Source: Pseudomonadota bacterium (GTDB lineage Bacteria > Pseudomonadota > Gammaproteobacteria > Burkholderiales > Burkholderiaceae_C). From it: a DNA stretch of 64,000 nucleotides. The position numbers were made by a program, and so were the translations under genes. The DNA lies in NCBI GenBank assembly GCA_023387335.1, contig JAEWIF010000017.1, positions 1 through 64,000 on the forward strand. Reading direction: 5' to 3'. Below are positions 1-8,903 of the stretch, one piece after another (the stretch's first letter is position 1; each line of letters begins with the position of its first letter). The notes below the pieces were generated by a model. The model worked only from the letters and a program-made list of their open reading frames with translations, made no database searches and was not told where the DNA came from.

Positions 1-2
1 TG

Positions 3-77
3 CTGCGTCGCCAAGTCCAGACGTTGCTGGACGGGGATGCCGTGAAAGGCTGGCTGCAGGCGCAACGCAGGCGTTGA
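3..77 (+). CDS. C-terminal tail of an unidentified protein (cut by window edge)
   Basis: An open frame enters from the left edge and ends at a TGA at 75-77. Only about 24 residues are visible, ending in an Arg-rich stretch after a Gly-Trp-Leu-Gln segment; this reads like an ordinary protein terminus but carries no family signature. The family cannot be named. The frame choice rests on it being open to the edge with sensible composition, so this is a weak call. Confidence 0.3.
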   Translation: MRRQVQTLLDGDAVKGWLQAQRRR

Positions 78-299
78 TGTCTGCCTTCTCCGAGGACATT
101 TGCGGGCCCCAAGCATCTGCGTTGCAGAGCACCGCATGCGTGCCCGAGGCGGTGATTCTGCCCCAACCGATGTCCGATCCTGTCCGAGTCCGTGAGGGCT
201 TGGCGGCCATCTTTCCGAGTTCTGGAGGCGACGCGTTGCTGCCCAGCCACCGCGACCGAGTCGCCCAATTCGAACCGCTCAACTCTTATTGAGCTCAAG

Positions 300-732
300 A
301 CGGCGGCCTGCTGCGTTCCACCGCGAGCGGAGGTGCCCACCGCGGAGGCGGGCCCGCCGCCATAGCGATCAGCCCTTCTTGGTCTGCTGTTGCACGATCT
401 GGTTGAGAGCTGGGTTGGCCTACGACGACTGAACGGCAACCTGCCGTCGAGCCAGCCATTCGCTTGAATCACTAGCTCTCCTGGGCCATGCCGCGCCTGC
501 ACCCGCCCCACTACGATGGGGCATGGCCATTGCTCTCGCTCTCCAGGCGAAGCTCTTCATCGCCTACCGTGGCGCCGCGATGCCGCGCGGCCGCTTCCGC
601 TCGGTAGCGCCGCCCTGAACCTGGCTCCCCATCCATAGGCCTTCGGGCGGCGCCTGCGCGGTGCAGCCCGCCCGTTCTCCGTCTTCGCGCATCGCAGCGC
701 CCGCTGCGTGTGCCTCCTCGCGGGGGTCGTGT
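300..732. other. Region without a recognisable gene
   Basis: About 430 bases between the left-edge material and the acyltransferase gene. Short frames exist on both strands, but none has a recognisable family, a good ribosome-binding site or a convincing start. A minus-strand run ending at the stop near 370 looks protein-like for 16 codons and is then blocked by an in-frame stop. I see no RNA gene, repeat or terminator here. Given the broken gene next door it may be decayed coding sequence. Confidence 0.4.
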
Positions 733-2690
733 ATGGAGTACCGGAGGGAAATCGACGGGCTGCGGGCGGTCGCCCTCATCCCCGTCATGCTGTTCCACGC
801 TGGATTCGAGACGTTCAGCGGCGGCTACGTCGGCGTGGACGTCTTCTTCGTCATCAGCGGCTACCTGATCACGTCGATCGTGCAGAGGAGCCTGGAGGAA
901 GGCCGCTTCTCGATCCTCGGGTTCTACGAGCGCAGGATGAGGCGCATCCTCCCGGCGCTGTTCCTGGTGCTGCTCGTGTCGTTCCTGTTCGCGTGGGGCT
1001 GGATGTGCCGTCCGACATGGACGCCTATTCGGCCAGCTTGGCCAGCGTGTCGCTCTTCGGCTCCAACATCCTGTTCTGGCGCACCAGCGGCTACTTCGAT
1101 GCGCAGGCCGAACTCAAGCCGCTGTTGCACACGTGGAGCCTCGCGGTGGAGGAGCAGTTCTACGTGCTCTATCCGCTGCTGCTCGTGCTGGTGTGGGTGC
1201 GCGGCCGCAAGGCCTTCGCAGGGATCGTGACCGTCGGCGCGGTCGTCAGTTTCGCCCTGGCCGAGTGGGGCGCGGACCTGAGTCCGTCGTTCACCTTCTA
1301 CCTCCTGCCCACGCGGGCGTGGGAACTCGCGCTGGGCGCGCTCGCCGCGGTTTACCTGTCCTCGCGCGAGCCGCCCGCGGGGGGCTCGCGAAGCCGCGAG
1401 ATGGCGGCCTTGCTAGGCCTGGCCCTGATCGCGTTCGCGGTCCTGGCCTTCGACGACGCCACGCCGTTCCCCGGCAGGTACGCACTCGTGCCGACGCTGG
1501 GGACGGCGCTGATCATCTGCTTCGCCGGCAACGGCTCCTGGACCGGCCGGCTGCTCGCCAGCCGGCTGCTGGTCGGCATCGGTCTGGTGAGCTACAGCGG
1601 CCACCTGTGGCACCAGCCTCTGCTGGCGCTCGCGCGCCACCGGTCGCTGGGCGAGGTCGACGGGCTCCTGGCCGCGAGCCTCGTCGTGGCTTCCCTCGCC
1701 CTGGCCGCGCTGAGCTGGAAGTACGTGGAGCTGCCTTTCCGGGATCGCGGCAAGATCAGCCGCTCGCACGTGTTCGGATTCGCGGCGGCGGGAAGTGCGC
1801 TGTTCCTCGCTCTGGGCCTGGCCGGCCAGTGGACCGACGGGTTCGCTTACCGGCTCCCCGCCGACCAGCGCCGCTTCCTGGAGCATTTCGACAACCGGCT
1901 GCCCGAGCTGTCCTTCCACATGCGGGAACTCACCCACCGATTCCGGGACGACTGCAATTTCTACGACCTGGAGGCCGAGACCCGGGGGCGAACCACCCTG
2001 AAGTCGAAAACCTCGATCGCGGCGTCGTGCCACACGCGCGACCCGGCGATCGCCCACGCCGCGTTCCTGTGGGGCGACAGCCATGCACAGCAGCTGCGTC
2101 CGGGGCTGAGCGCAGCGCTGCCGCCCGACTGGCAGCTGCTGCAGGTGGCCAGTTCCGGCTGCGTGGCCCGCATCGAACGCAGCGACGACGAGGACTCGTG
2201 CCGCCACTCGAACTGGTTCGCGTTGAGGGCGATCGAGGCGACGCGGCCGGATGTGGTGGTGATCGCGCAGGCCGACCGGCACGACGAGGAGGCCATCCAG
2301 GCGATCGGGGCGCGCTTGCGCGGGGCCGGCGTCCAGAAGCTCATCTTCGTGGGACCCACGCCGCACTGGACGACCGACCTGCCTGCCGTCGTCGTCCGCG
2401 AGGCATGGGGCGAGACGCCCCGGCGCATGTGGACGGGCGTGGACCGCCATTTCCTGCAACGGGATGCGGAGATGAAGGCCCGCCTGGCGGGGAACCCCGA
2501 CGTCGAATACTTCAGCGTCGTCGACCGGATGTGCAATTCGCTGGGGTGCCTTGTGTACCTGGGCGATCGGCTCCTCGATGGCTTGACCGCCTACGACAAG
2601 TCGCACCTGCCGCCCCGGACCTCCGAATGGCTGGCCCGCAGCGCCCTGGCGGCAGCCGTCACGGGCGCCGAAAAGCCGAGGCTTCCCTGA
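733..2690 (+). pseudogene. Acyltransferase family 3 / SGNH-domain membrane protein, broken by a frameshift
   Basis: The family O-acetylates cell-surface polysaccharides: a membrane acyltransferase-3 domain moves the acyl group and a C-terminal SGNH domain completes transfer. The start at 733 gives the family opening MEYRREIDGLRAVA, then a Phe-His-Ala motif and several membrane helices. At about 1003-1010 the frame breaks: the first part ends after FLFAWGWM and the rest (PSDMDAYSASLASVSLFGSN onward) continues in another frame. One missing base between ATG and CCG, which would restore Met-Leu-Pro-Ser-Asp, is the simplest explanation. After repair the protein would be about 653 residues, the normal length. 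The SGNH part shows a GDSH nucleophile block near 2076-2087 and a DxxH-like YDKSHLP near the C-terminus. Either a real inactivation or a sequencing error; the rest of the frame is intact, so the event is recent or artefactual. Confidence 0.8.
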
Positions 2691-2967
2691 CTGCGAGCGC
2701 TGCCGTCAGCTTTCAAGCCAGTCCCTGGCCTTGTGGATGTGCACGAACGTGGGAAGGGGGAGACCGTACTTTTGCGCCGCTTTCTCGCTGGTAGCCCGTC
2801 TTGAACCTGGCGTTCACGACCGACGCGACCGCCCCTGAGATGCGAGCTCGCCAAGGCGCCTTCCGACCCAGAGCAGACGTCGCTCGGCGATTGACCGCTT
2901 CTTGCGCCCTCTACCCGCTTTCTCGGGCATGCTGCACCCGACGGACTGCCTTCGAAGGAGGTTTCGA

Positions 2968-3885
2968 ATGGACATCGGCTTCATCGGCTTGGGCGTGATG
3001 GGCGCCCCCATGGCAACTCACCTGGCGCACGCAGGCCATCGGTTGACACTTCTGGACGCGAATGCATCCCTCACGCGGGACCTGGCCGCCAGGCTGGGCC
3101 CGGGCGCCGTGACCGCCACGACGCCGCGCGAAGTCGCCGCCCGAAGCGAGGTGATCATCACCATGTTGCCCAATGGCCAAGTGGTGCAGCAGGTCGCCTT
3201 GGGCGAGGACGGACTTGCGCAGGGCCTGCGCCGCGGCGCCATCCTGCTGGACACCTCCAGCTGCGAACCCTGGCTGACCGAGCAGACCGGCAAGGCGCTC
3301 AGCGAGCGCGGGGCGGCCATGGTCGACGCGCCCGTTTCCGGCGCCGCGTGGGGCGCGCAGGAGGCGAAGCTCGTGTTCATGGTCGGCGGGGCCGACGAGG
3401 ACGTCACGCGCATTCGTCCGCTCCTGGACGTGATGGGTCGCGCGGTTTTCCATCTCGGCGGCCTGGGCAGCGGCCACGCCATGAAGTGCATCAACAACTG
3501 CATCACGGCCGTCACGTTGGTGAACACCGCCGAAGGACTGGTGGCGGGCAAGCGCTACGGGCTGGATCCCAAGGTTATGGTGGACGTGTTGAATGAATCC
3601 ACCGGCGGTTCCTGGATCACCCAGACCCACTTCAATCAGCGCGTGTTCAACCGCGCCTTCGACGATCCCTTCAAGCTACAACTGATGCTCAAGGACATGG
3701 GCATCGCCGTGGAGCTCGCTCGCGAAACCGCCACGCCCGCCCCGATCTGGGGCCTTGGCCAGCAGCTTTGGCGCATGGCCGACCACGCCGCCGGCCCCGG
3801 CGCCAGTGTCAGCGAGCTCGTGCGCTGGGTCGAGAAGCAGTCCGGCACCGAGCTCACGCCCGGTGCCGCGCCCCGCCAACGCTGA
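2968..3885 (+). CDS. NAD(P)-dependent 3-hydroxyisobutyrate dehydrogenase family oxidoreductase
   Basis: 305 aa, normal for the beta-hydroxyacid dehydrogenase family (3-hydroxyisobutyrate, tartronate semialdehyde, related substrates). The N-terminus is a Rossmann nucleotide site (IGFIGLGVMGAPMA). A substrate-binding block DAPVSGAAWGA lies near residue 120. The catalytic-lysine segment GSGHAMKCINN lies near residue 170, followed by an all-helical C-terminal domain. The start is set by AAGGAGG at 2955-2961, seven bases before the ATG; longer in-frame starts lack such a site. The exact substrate cannot be read from sequence. It faces an ankyrin gene on the other strand and has no obvious operon partners, though small-acid catabolic operons lie a few kb downstream. 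Confidence 0.88.
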   Translation: MDIGFIGLGVMGAPMATHLAHAGHRLTLLDANASLTRDLAARLGPGAVTATTPREVAARSEVIITMLPNGQVVQQVALGEDGLAQGLRRGAILLDTSSCEPWLTEQTGKALSERGAAMVDAPVSGAAWGAQEAKLVFMVGGADEDVTRIRPLLDVMGRAVFHLGGLGSGHAMKCINNCITAVTLVNTAEGLVAGKRYGLDPKVMVDVLNESTGGSWITQTHFNQRVFNRAFDDPFKLQLMLKDMGIAVELARETATPAPIWGLGQQLWRMADHAAGPGASVSELVRWVEKQSGTELTPGAAPRQR

Positions 3886-3942
3886 AGGCCCGATGCAGCC
3901 GGGGCAGCACACCTCGCCTGTTTCCTTTTCAACGAAGCACCA

Positions 3943-4614
3943 TCAACGTGCTCCAGCCCTGACCAGGATCTCCTCCACCACTCGCTGGCCGCGCCGGCGC
4001 GCGTGCGTCACCGGCGTGACGCCCTCGCGGTCGGCCAGTCGGACGTCGGCCTTCCGAGCCACCAGCAGGCGCACGATCTCGGCGTGCGCGGGGCCGCCGT
4101 CGCCAAGGATTACCGCCTCCAGCAGCGCGGTCCAGCCGAGGTTGTTGACGTGGTCGACGTCGATCGCGGTGGTGAGCAGCAGGCGCACCGTCTCCACATG
4201 GCCGTGGTGGCAAGCGGGGATCAGCGCGGTGCCGCCATACCGGTTCGTGCTCTTCAGGTCCGCTCCGGCCGAAAGCGCCGCACGCACGATGTCGGTATAA
4301 CCGCGGGCGCCGGCCAGCAGGAATGCACTGTCCCGCTGGCCGTCCTGCGCGTTCACGTCGGCCCCGCGCGCGATCAGCGCGCGCACGACCGCCACGTGAT
4401 GGCCGTCCGTGGCAGCAAGCACGGCCGTGCGGCCGGCGGCATCGCGCTGCTCGATGTCCGCACCCTCGCGCAGGAGGGCCTCCACCCGGGTCAGCTCGCC
4501 GCGGCCGGCGGATTCCACGAGCGGCGCGCGGACCTGTGCCGCGCCTGGCACGGAGGCCGCCGCCAAGGCCGCCGCGAGCAGGGCCCGGCGCTTCATGGGC
4601 ATGTTGCTTTTCAT
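3943..4614 (-). CDS. Exported ankyrin-repeat protein
   Basis: 223 aa from the ATG at 4614 (a second in-frame ATG at 4596 begins MKRRALL). A basic start and Ala/Leu-rich stretch ending PGAAQ make a Sec signal peptide, so the protein is probably periplasmic. The rest is ankyrin repeats: at least five copies with the pattern G-x-T-A-L/V-x-x-A and a spaced LLxxGADV, covering about residues 30-220. Ankyrin repeats mediate protein-protein contact; no catalytic domain is present, so the role is unknown. It converges on the 3-hydroxyisobutyrate dehydrogenase gene and diverges from the PAS relic. Start choice is uncertain because neither ATG has a strong ribosome-binding site. Confidence 0.75.
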   Translation of the reverse strand: MKSNMPMKRRALLAAALAAASVPGAAQVRAPLVESAGRGELTRVEALLREGADIEQRDAAGRTAVLAATDGHHVAVVRALIARGADVNAQDGQRDSAFLLAGARGYTDIVRAALSAGADLKSTNRYGGTALIPACHHGHVETVRLLLTTAIDVDHVNNLGWTALLEAVILGDGGPAHAEIVRLLVARKADVRLADREGVTPVTHARRRGQRVVEEILVRAGAR

Positions 4615-4758
4615 CGCGTGGATGGTGCCCGCCTTCCGGTGCGGCGTCATCGCGTGCGTGGCACGCGCGGACGTTCGCCACGTGCGGCAGCTCATCAGGA
4701 ACCGCGGCCCCCATGCAGTTGAGCTGTGCGGCACGATCACTTTTTCCCCCGAAACCCG

Positions 4759-5254
4759 ATGGACAGCACCCACCCCCCGGAAGCTCCGGGTCTGCGTACA
4801 CCCGAACGCGAAGAGCACCTGGAGCTGCTCAAGAGGTGTCCCAGAGCGGCCTGTGGACGTGGGACGTGCGCACCCGCGCGGTGACCTGGAACGCCCACTG
4901 CTACCGCATCCACGGTATGGCGGAGGGCCAGTTCGGCGGCACGGCGGATCACTTCTTCCAGCTGGTGCATCCCGAAGACCGTGACCGCGTCGGCGCCACA
5001 GTCCGCGCCGCGATCGCGGACCGCGCCCTCTACCACTGCGAGTTCCGCATCCTGAGGCCCGAGGGAAAGATCGCCTGGGTCTCCAACCGCGGGCGGGCCC
5101 GCTACGACGAACACGGCGAACCCACCCTGATGCTGGGGACCATCCTCGACATCGGCGAGTGGAAGTCGGCCGAACAGCGGATGCAGGTGGCGCTGGAGGC
5201 CAGCGGGACGGGCACGTTCTTCCGGGACATCCGCACCGACGCGCTGTGGCGGGA
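4759..5254 (+). pseudogene. Relic of a PAS/PAC-domain signalling protein (frameshifted and truncated)
   Basis: The frame opening at 4759 (MDSTHPPEAPGLRTPEREEH) runs into the wrong frame at about 4831-4836. The following sequence is a clear PAS_3/PAC fold in another frame: SQSGLWTWDVRTRAVTWN, a His-Pro-Glu-Asp hinge, then the PAC strand DGEPTLMLGTILDI-type segment with ILDIGEWKSAEQRM. A second PAS domain begins (QVALEASGTGTFFRDIRTD) and stops abruptly near 5254, where unrelated promoter-like DNA of the next gene starts. No kinase, GGDEF or receiver domain remains. So the gene has at least one frameshift and has lost its whole output module. Family members are sensor histidine kinases or diguanylate cyclases; which one this was cannot be told. 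Confidence 0.75.
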
Positions 5255-5311
5255 CCATGCAGGCCGGAGGGCACAATCGGGATTCGAACAACAGCAGTAT
5301 TGGAGACAACC

Positions 5312-6298
5312 ATGCGCTTGCCCTCCCGCCGCGCCGTCCTGGCCGCGGCCGCCTTCCTCACCCTCCCGTTCGCCGGCACGCTGGCGCAGGCCCAGGCCTG
5401 GCCCGACAACAAGCCGATCCGCATCGTCGTCGGCTTCGCGCCGGGCGGCTTCACCGACGTGCTCGGCCGCCTGATCGGCCAGAAGCTCTCGGAACGCCTG
5501 AACACGCCGGTGGTGGTCGAGAACAAGCCCGGTGCCGCCGGCACGCTGGGGGCGGACCTGGTCGCCAAGTCCAGGCCGGATGGCTACACCCTGCTGCTCG
5601 CGCACAGCAACTCCAACTCGGTGGCGCCGTCCCTCTATCCCAAGCTGCCGTACAACATCCTCACCGACTTCACGCCGATCATCCCGGTGGCCAACACGCC
5701 GCTGATCCTGACGGTGAACCCCAACGTGCCGGCGAAGAACGTCAAGGAGTTCATCGCGCTGGCCAAGAGCAAGCCGAAGGAACTGCGCTTCGCCTCCTCC
5801 GGCGGGGGCAGCGCGCAGCACCTGGCGGCCGAGCGGTTCCAGCTCGCCACCGGCACCGAGATGACGCACATCCCCTACAAGGGCAGCGGCCAGGCCATCG
5901 TGGACCTGCTCTCCGGCCAGGTGGAACTGAACTTCGAGAGCCCGCCCAACGTGATGACGCACGCCAAGGCAGGCAAGCTGCGCCTGCTGGCGATCACCAG
6001 CGACAAGCGCTCGCCGCTGCTGCCCGACGTGCCCACGATGGCCGAAGCCGGCGTGAAGAACGCGGAGATGCTGCAGTGGTTCGCGGTGATGGGGCCGGCG
6101 AAGATGCCGGCGGACATCACCAAGCGGCTGAACAGCGAGATCGCGGCCATCCTGAAGATGCCGGAAGTCGCGGAGAAGATCGCCTCCCAGGGGGGCGAGA
6201 TCATGGGCGGCTCCTCCGACGACTTCGCGAAGTTCCTCGCGACCGACAGCGCTGCGTTCGCCAAGCTGGTCAAGGACGCGAAGATCACCCTCGAATAA
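5312..6298 (+). CDS. Bug-family tripartite tricarboxylate transporter substrate-binding protein
   Basis: 328 aa. Periplasmic receptor of the TctC/Bug family, which binds small carboxylates for TctAB-type secondary transporters or for signalling. Shown by a Sec signal peptide (MRLPSRRAVLAAAAFL ... AQAQA), the strand IRIVVGFAPGGFTDV, VENKPGAAGT, KSRPDGYTLL near residue 90, and HIPYKGSGQAI near residue 190; all are family signatures. It leads a tight plus-strand operon: the RraA-like gene starts 4 bases after its stop, followed by leuC- and leuD-like genes. This suggests the ligand is the acid those enzymes handle. No TctA/TctB genes are in the window, as is usual for the many orphan Bug genes of Burkholderiales. 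Confidence 0.9.
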   Translation: MRLPSRRAVLAAAAFLTLPFAGTLAQAQAWPDNKPIRIVVGFAPGGFTDVLGRLIGQKLSERLNTPVVVENKPGAAGTLGADLVAKSRPDGYTLLLAHSNSNSVAPSLYPKLPYNILTDFTPIIPVANTPLILTVNPNVPAKNVKEFIALAKSKPKELRFASSGGGSAQHLAAERFQLATGTEMTHIPYKGSGQAIVDLLSGQVELNFESPPNVMTHAKAGKLRLLAITSDKRSPLLPDVPTMAEAGVKNAEMLQWFAVMGPAKMPADITKRLNSEIAAILKMPEVAEKIASQGGEIMGGSSDDFAKFLATDSAAFAKLVKDAKITLE

Positions 6299-6302
6299 GC
6301 CG

Positions 6303-6851
6303 ATGACGCTCAAGACCTCCGACCTCTGCGACGCGTGCGCTGACGCGCTGCCCTGCGCCCTGCCCTTCCGCGGCTGGGGCCAGCGCCGCGCCTTCGCCGG
6401 CAACATCCGGACGCTGCGCGTGCACGAGGACATCGCCCTGATGCGCGACGCCGTCGGCCGGCCGGGACACGGCCAGGTGCTGGTGATCGACGGCGGCGGT
6501 TCGCTGAACCGCGCGATCTTCGGCGACGTGATGGCCGGCGTGGCCAGCCGCAACGGCTGGGCCGGGCTGGTGATCCATGGCGCCATCCGCGACGGCCACG
6601 AGATCGACGGCATGGACATCGGCGTCAAGGCGCTGGGCACCGTGCCCAAGCGGGGCGAACGCACCGGCGCCGGCGAAGTCGACGTCCCCGTGGCCTTCGG
6701 CGGCGTCACCTTCGTGCCCGGGCGCCGCCTGGTGGCGGACGACGACGGCGTGATCGTGCTGCCCGAGGGCGTCACCGAGGCGGAGATCGAGGTCGCCGAC
6801 GTGGTCGCCGCCACCGCCGCCTACGCCGCGACCGCGGGCCAGAAGAAGTAG
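6303..6851 (+). CDS. RraA-like / 4-hydroxy-4-methyl-2-oxoglutarate aldolase family protein
   Basis: 182 aa. The RraA/MenG fold includes class II pyruvate aldolases (HMG aldolase, oxaloacetate decarboxylase) and the E. coli RNase E inhibitor RraA. Visible signatures are LVIDGGGSLNRAIFGDVMA (nucleotide-like pocket), then RNGWAGLVIHGAIRD with the Gly-x-x-Arg-Asp metal/substrate motif at about residues 91-104, and the C-terminal VADDDGVIVLP block. The genetic setting, between a Bug receptor and LeuCD-like hydro-lyase subunits, points to the aldolase/decarboxylase role rather than RNase regulation; this is inference. The stop is 2 bases before the leuC start, so the genes are almost certainly co-translated. 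Confidence 0.82.
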   Translation: MTLKTSDLCDACADALPCALPFRGWGQRRAFAGNIRTLRVHEDIALMRDAVGRPGHGQVLVIDGGGSLNRAIFGDVMAGVASRNGWAGLVIHGAIRDGHEIDGMDIGVKALGTVPKRGERTGAGEVDVPVAFGGVTFVPGRRLVADDDGVIVLPEGVTEAEIEVADVVAATAAYAATAGQKK

Positions 6852-6853
6852 GC

Positions 6854-8281
6854 ATGTCCCGCACGCTGTACCGGCGCATCGTCGATGCGCACACGGTTCG
6901 CCCGTTGGGCGACAAGGGCCAGGTCCTGCTCTACGTCGACCGCCAGATCCTCAACGAGTACACCAGCCCGCAGGCGTTCGCCGCGCTGCACGCGGCCGGC
7001 CGCGCGGTGTGGCGGCCGAAGTCCACCATCGCCGTGGTCGACCACGTGAACCCCACCACGCCCGAGCGCAGCGCCAAGACGATGGTCATCGCCGACGCCG
7101 AGCGCTCGCTGCAGGTGAAGACGCTGGCGGAGAACTGCCGCCGGCATGGCATCGAGCTGTACGACATGCTGGACGCCGACCAGGGCATCGAGCATGTCGT
7201 CGCCAGCGAGCAGGGCCTGGTGCTGCCCGGCATGGTGATGGCCGCGGGCGACAGCCACACGACCACGCACGGCGCGATGGGCGCGCTGGGCTTCGGCATC
7301 GGCAGCAGCGAGATCGAGCACCTGCTGGCGACGCAGACGCTGGTCTACACCACGCAGCAGTCGATGCAGGTGGACGTGCGGGGACGGCTGGGCTTCGGCG
7401 TCACCGCCAAGGACCTCGTGCTCGAACTGATCCGTCGCATCGGCGCCGACGGGGCCGGCGGCCATGTCATCGAGTACACCGGTGAAGCCATTCGCGCCAT
7501 GGGCGTGGAAGGCCGCCTGACGCTCTGCAACATGAGCGTGGAAGCGGCGGCGCGCGGTGCCATCGTCGCACCCGACGACGTGCTGTTCGGCTACCTGCAC
7601 GGCCGCCGGCGCGTGCCGCAGGGGGCCTCCTGGGAGCGGGCCGTCTCGCGCTGGCGCACGCTGCGCAGCGACGACGACGCGGTGTTCGACCGCTCCGTGA
7701 CGCTGGACGCGTCGCAGATCTCGCCCATGGTCACCTGGGGCACCAGCCCCGACCAGGGCGCGACGATCGACATGGCGGTGCCGGATCCGGCGGACGAGAA
7801 CGACGCGACGAAGAAGCGCAGCGCCGTCCGCGCGCTGGAATACATGGGCCTGCAGCCCGGGCAGAAGCTCGACGGCCTGCCCATCTCGCATGCTTTCATC
7901 GGGTCCTGCACCAACAGCCGGATCGAGGACCTGCGCGATGCCGCGCGCGTGCTGCGCGGCCGCCGGGTCGCCTCCGGCGTGCGCGCGCTGGTCGTGCCCG
8001 GCTCGACGCAGGTGCGCGCGCAGGCCGAGGCCGAGGGCCTCGCAGAGGTGTTCCGCGAGGCGGGGTTCGAATGGCGCCAGGCCGGCTGCTCCATGTGCGT
8101 CGCCATGAACGACGACCACCTGGCCGCCGGCGACCGCTGCGCCTCCAGCACCAACCGCAATTTCGAGGGCCGGCAAGGCCCGGGCGCACGCACGCACCTG
8201 ATGAGCCCGGCGATGGTCGCCGCCGCCGCCGTCACCGGCGCGCTCACCGACGTGCGCAAGCTGCTGCCGGAGGCGCGATGA
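6854..8281 (+). CDS. leuC: LeuC-type aconitase-family hydro-lyase, large subunit
   Basis: 475 aa, full length for the large subunit of 3-isopropylmalate dehydratase. The three [4Fe-4S] cluster cysteines are present: C352 in IGSCTNSR, and C412 and C415 in AGCSMC. The substrate segment GDSHTTTHGAMG is at residues 132-143 and STNRNFEGRQGPG lies near residue 432. It pairs with the small subunit that starts inside its stop codon (ATGA). No leuA or leuB is near; the partners here are a Bug receptor and an RraA-like aldolase. It may therefore be a catabolic paralogue acting on a methylated or hydroxylated dicarboxylic acid rather than the leucine-pathway enzyme. The family is certain, the physiological substrate is not. 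Confidence 0.88.
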   Translation: MSRTLYRRIVDAHTVRPLGDKGQVLLYVDRQILNEYTSPQAFAALHAAGRAVWRPKSTIAVVDHVNPTTPERSAKTMVIADAERSLQVKTLAENCRRHGIELYDMLDADQGIEHVVASEQGLVLPGMVMAAGDSHTTTHGAMGALGFGIGSSEIEHLLATQTLVYTTQQSMQVDVRGRLGFGVTAKDLVLELIRRIGADGAGGHVIEYTGEAIRAMGVEGRLTLCNMSVEAAARGAIVAPDDVLFGYLHGRRRVPQGASWERAVSRWRTLRSDDDAVFDRSVTLDASQISPMVTWGTSPDQGATIDMAVPDPADENDATKKRSAVRALEYMGLQPGQKLDGLPISHAFIGSCTNSRIEDLRDAARVLRGRRVASGVRALVVPGSTQVRAQAEAEGLAEVFREAGFEWRQAGCSMCVAMNDDHLAAGDRCASSTNRNFEGRQGPGARTHLMSPAMVAAAAVTGALTDVRKLLPEAR

Positions 8282-8898
8282 GCATGCAACCGTTCAAGAC
8301 CCTCACGGGCGTGGCCGCGCCGCTGCCCATGGCCAACCTCGACACCGACCAGATCATGCCCAAGCAGTTCCTGCGGGGCGTGGACCGCGAGAGCGGGCTG
8401 GGCGAGGGTTTCCTGCACGACCTGCGCTTCTCCGCGCCGGGCCGGCCGCGCGCGGACTTCGTGCTCAATCGCGAGCCGTGGACGCGAGCGAAGATCCTGG
8501 TGACCGGGCCGAACTACGGCTGCGGCTCCAGTCGCGAGCATGCGGTGTGGGGCATGCGCCAGCTGGGGATCGGCTGCGTGATCGGGTCCACGTTCGGCGG
8601 CATCTTCGCGGACAACTGCGCGCGCAACGGCGTGCCCGCCATCACGCTGCCGCCCGCGGAAGTGGAGCGCCTGCTGGCGCTGGCCGGCGACCCGGCCACT
8701 TGCCAGATGACGGTGGACTTGCGGCGGCAGGAGATCGCCACTCCCGGCGACGGCCGCACCCTGCGCTTCGAGTTCGATCCCTTGCGGCGGGACATGCTGC
8801 TCCAGGGCCTCGACGCGGTGGGCCTGACGCTGCAAAGCGCGGAGCGGATCCTGGCGTTCGAGAAACGATACCTCGAGGAGCAGCCCTGGCTCGCCTGA
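8278..8898 (+). CDS. leuD: LeuD-type aconitase-family hydro-lyase, small subunit
   Basis: 206 aa, the usual length for the isopropylmalate dehydratase small subunit, which supplies the swivelling domain that closes over the large subunit's Fe-S site. Signatures are NLDTDQIMPKQFL near residue 20, GPNYGCGSSREHA near residue 80 and IGSTFGGIFADNCARNG near residue 100. Its ATG overlaps the leuC stop (ATGA), giving translational coupling. It is the last gene of the Bug-RraA-LeuCD operon and ends 5 bases from the stop of the convergent FAD oxidase gene. Substrate as uncertain as for the large subunit. Confidence 0.88.
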   Translation: MSMQPFKTLTGVAAPLPMANLDTDQIMPKQFLRGVDRESGLGEGFLHDLRFSAPGRPRADFVLNREPWTRAKILVTGPNYGCGSSREHAVWGMRQLGIGCVIGSTFGGIFADNCARNGVPAITLPPAEVERLLALAGDPATCQMTVDLRRQEIATPGDGRTLRFEFDPLRRDMLLQGLDAVGLTLQSAERILAFEKRYLEEQPWLA

Positions 8899-8903
8899 GC
8901 CGG

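Noticed and set aside
74..292. A 72-codon plus-strand frame just after the left-edge gene tail
   Set aside because: No ribosome-binding site, no family pattern, and the composition of translated non-coding DNA.
370..425. Minus-strand 16-codon segment reading like a protein C-terminus
   Set aside because: An in-frame stop lies directly upstream, so at most a decayed remnant.
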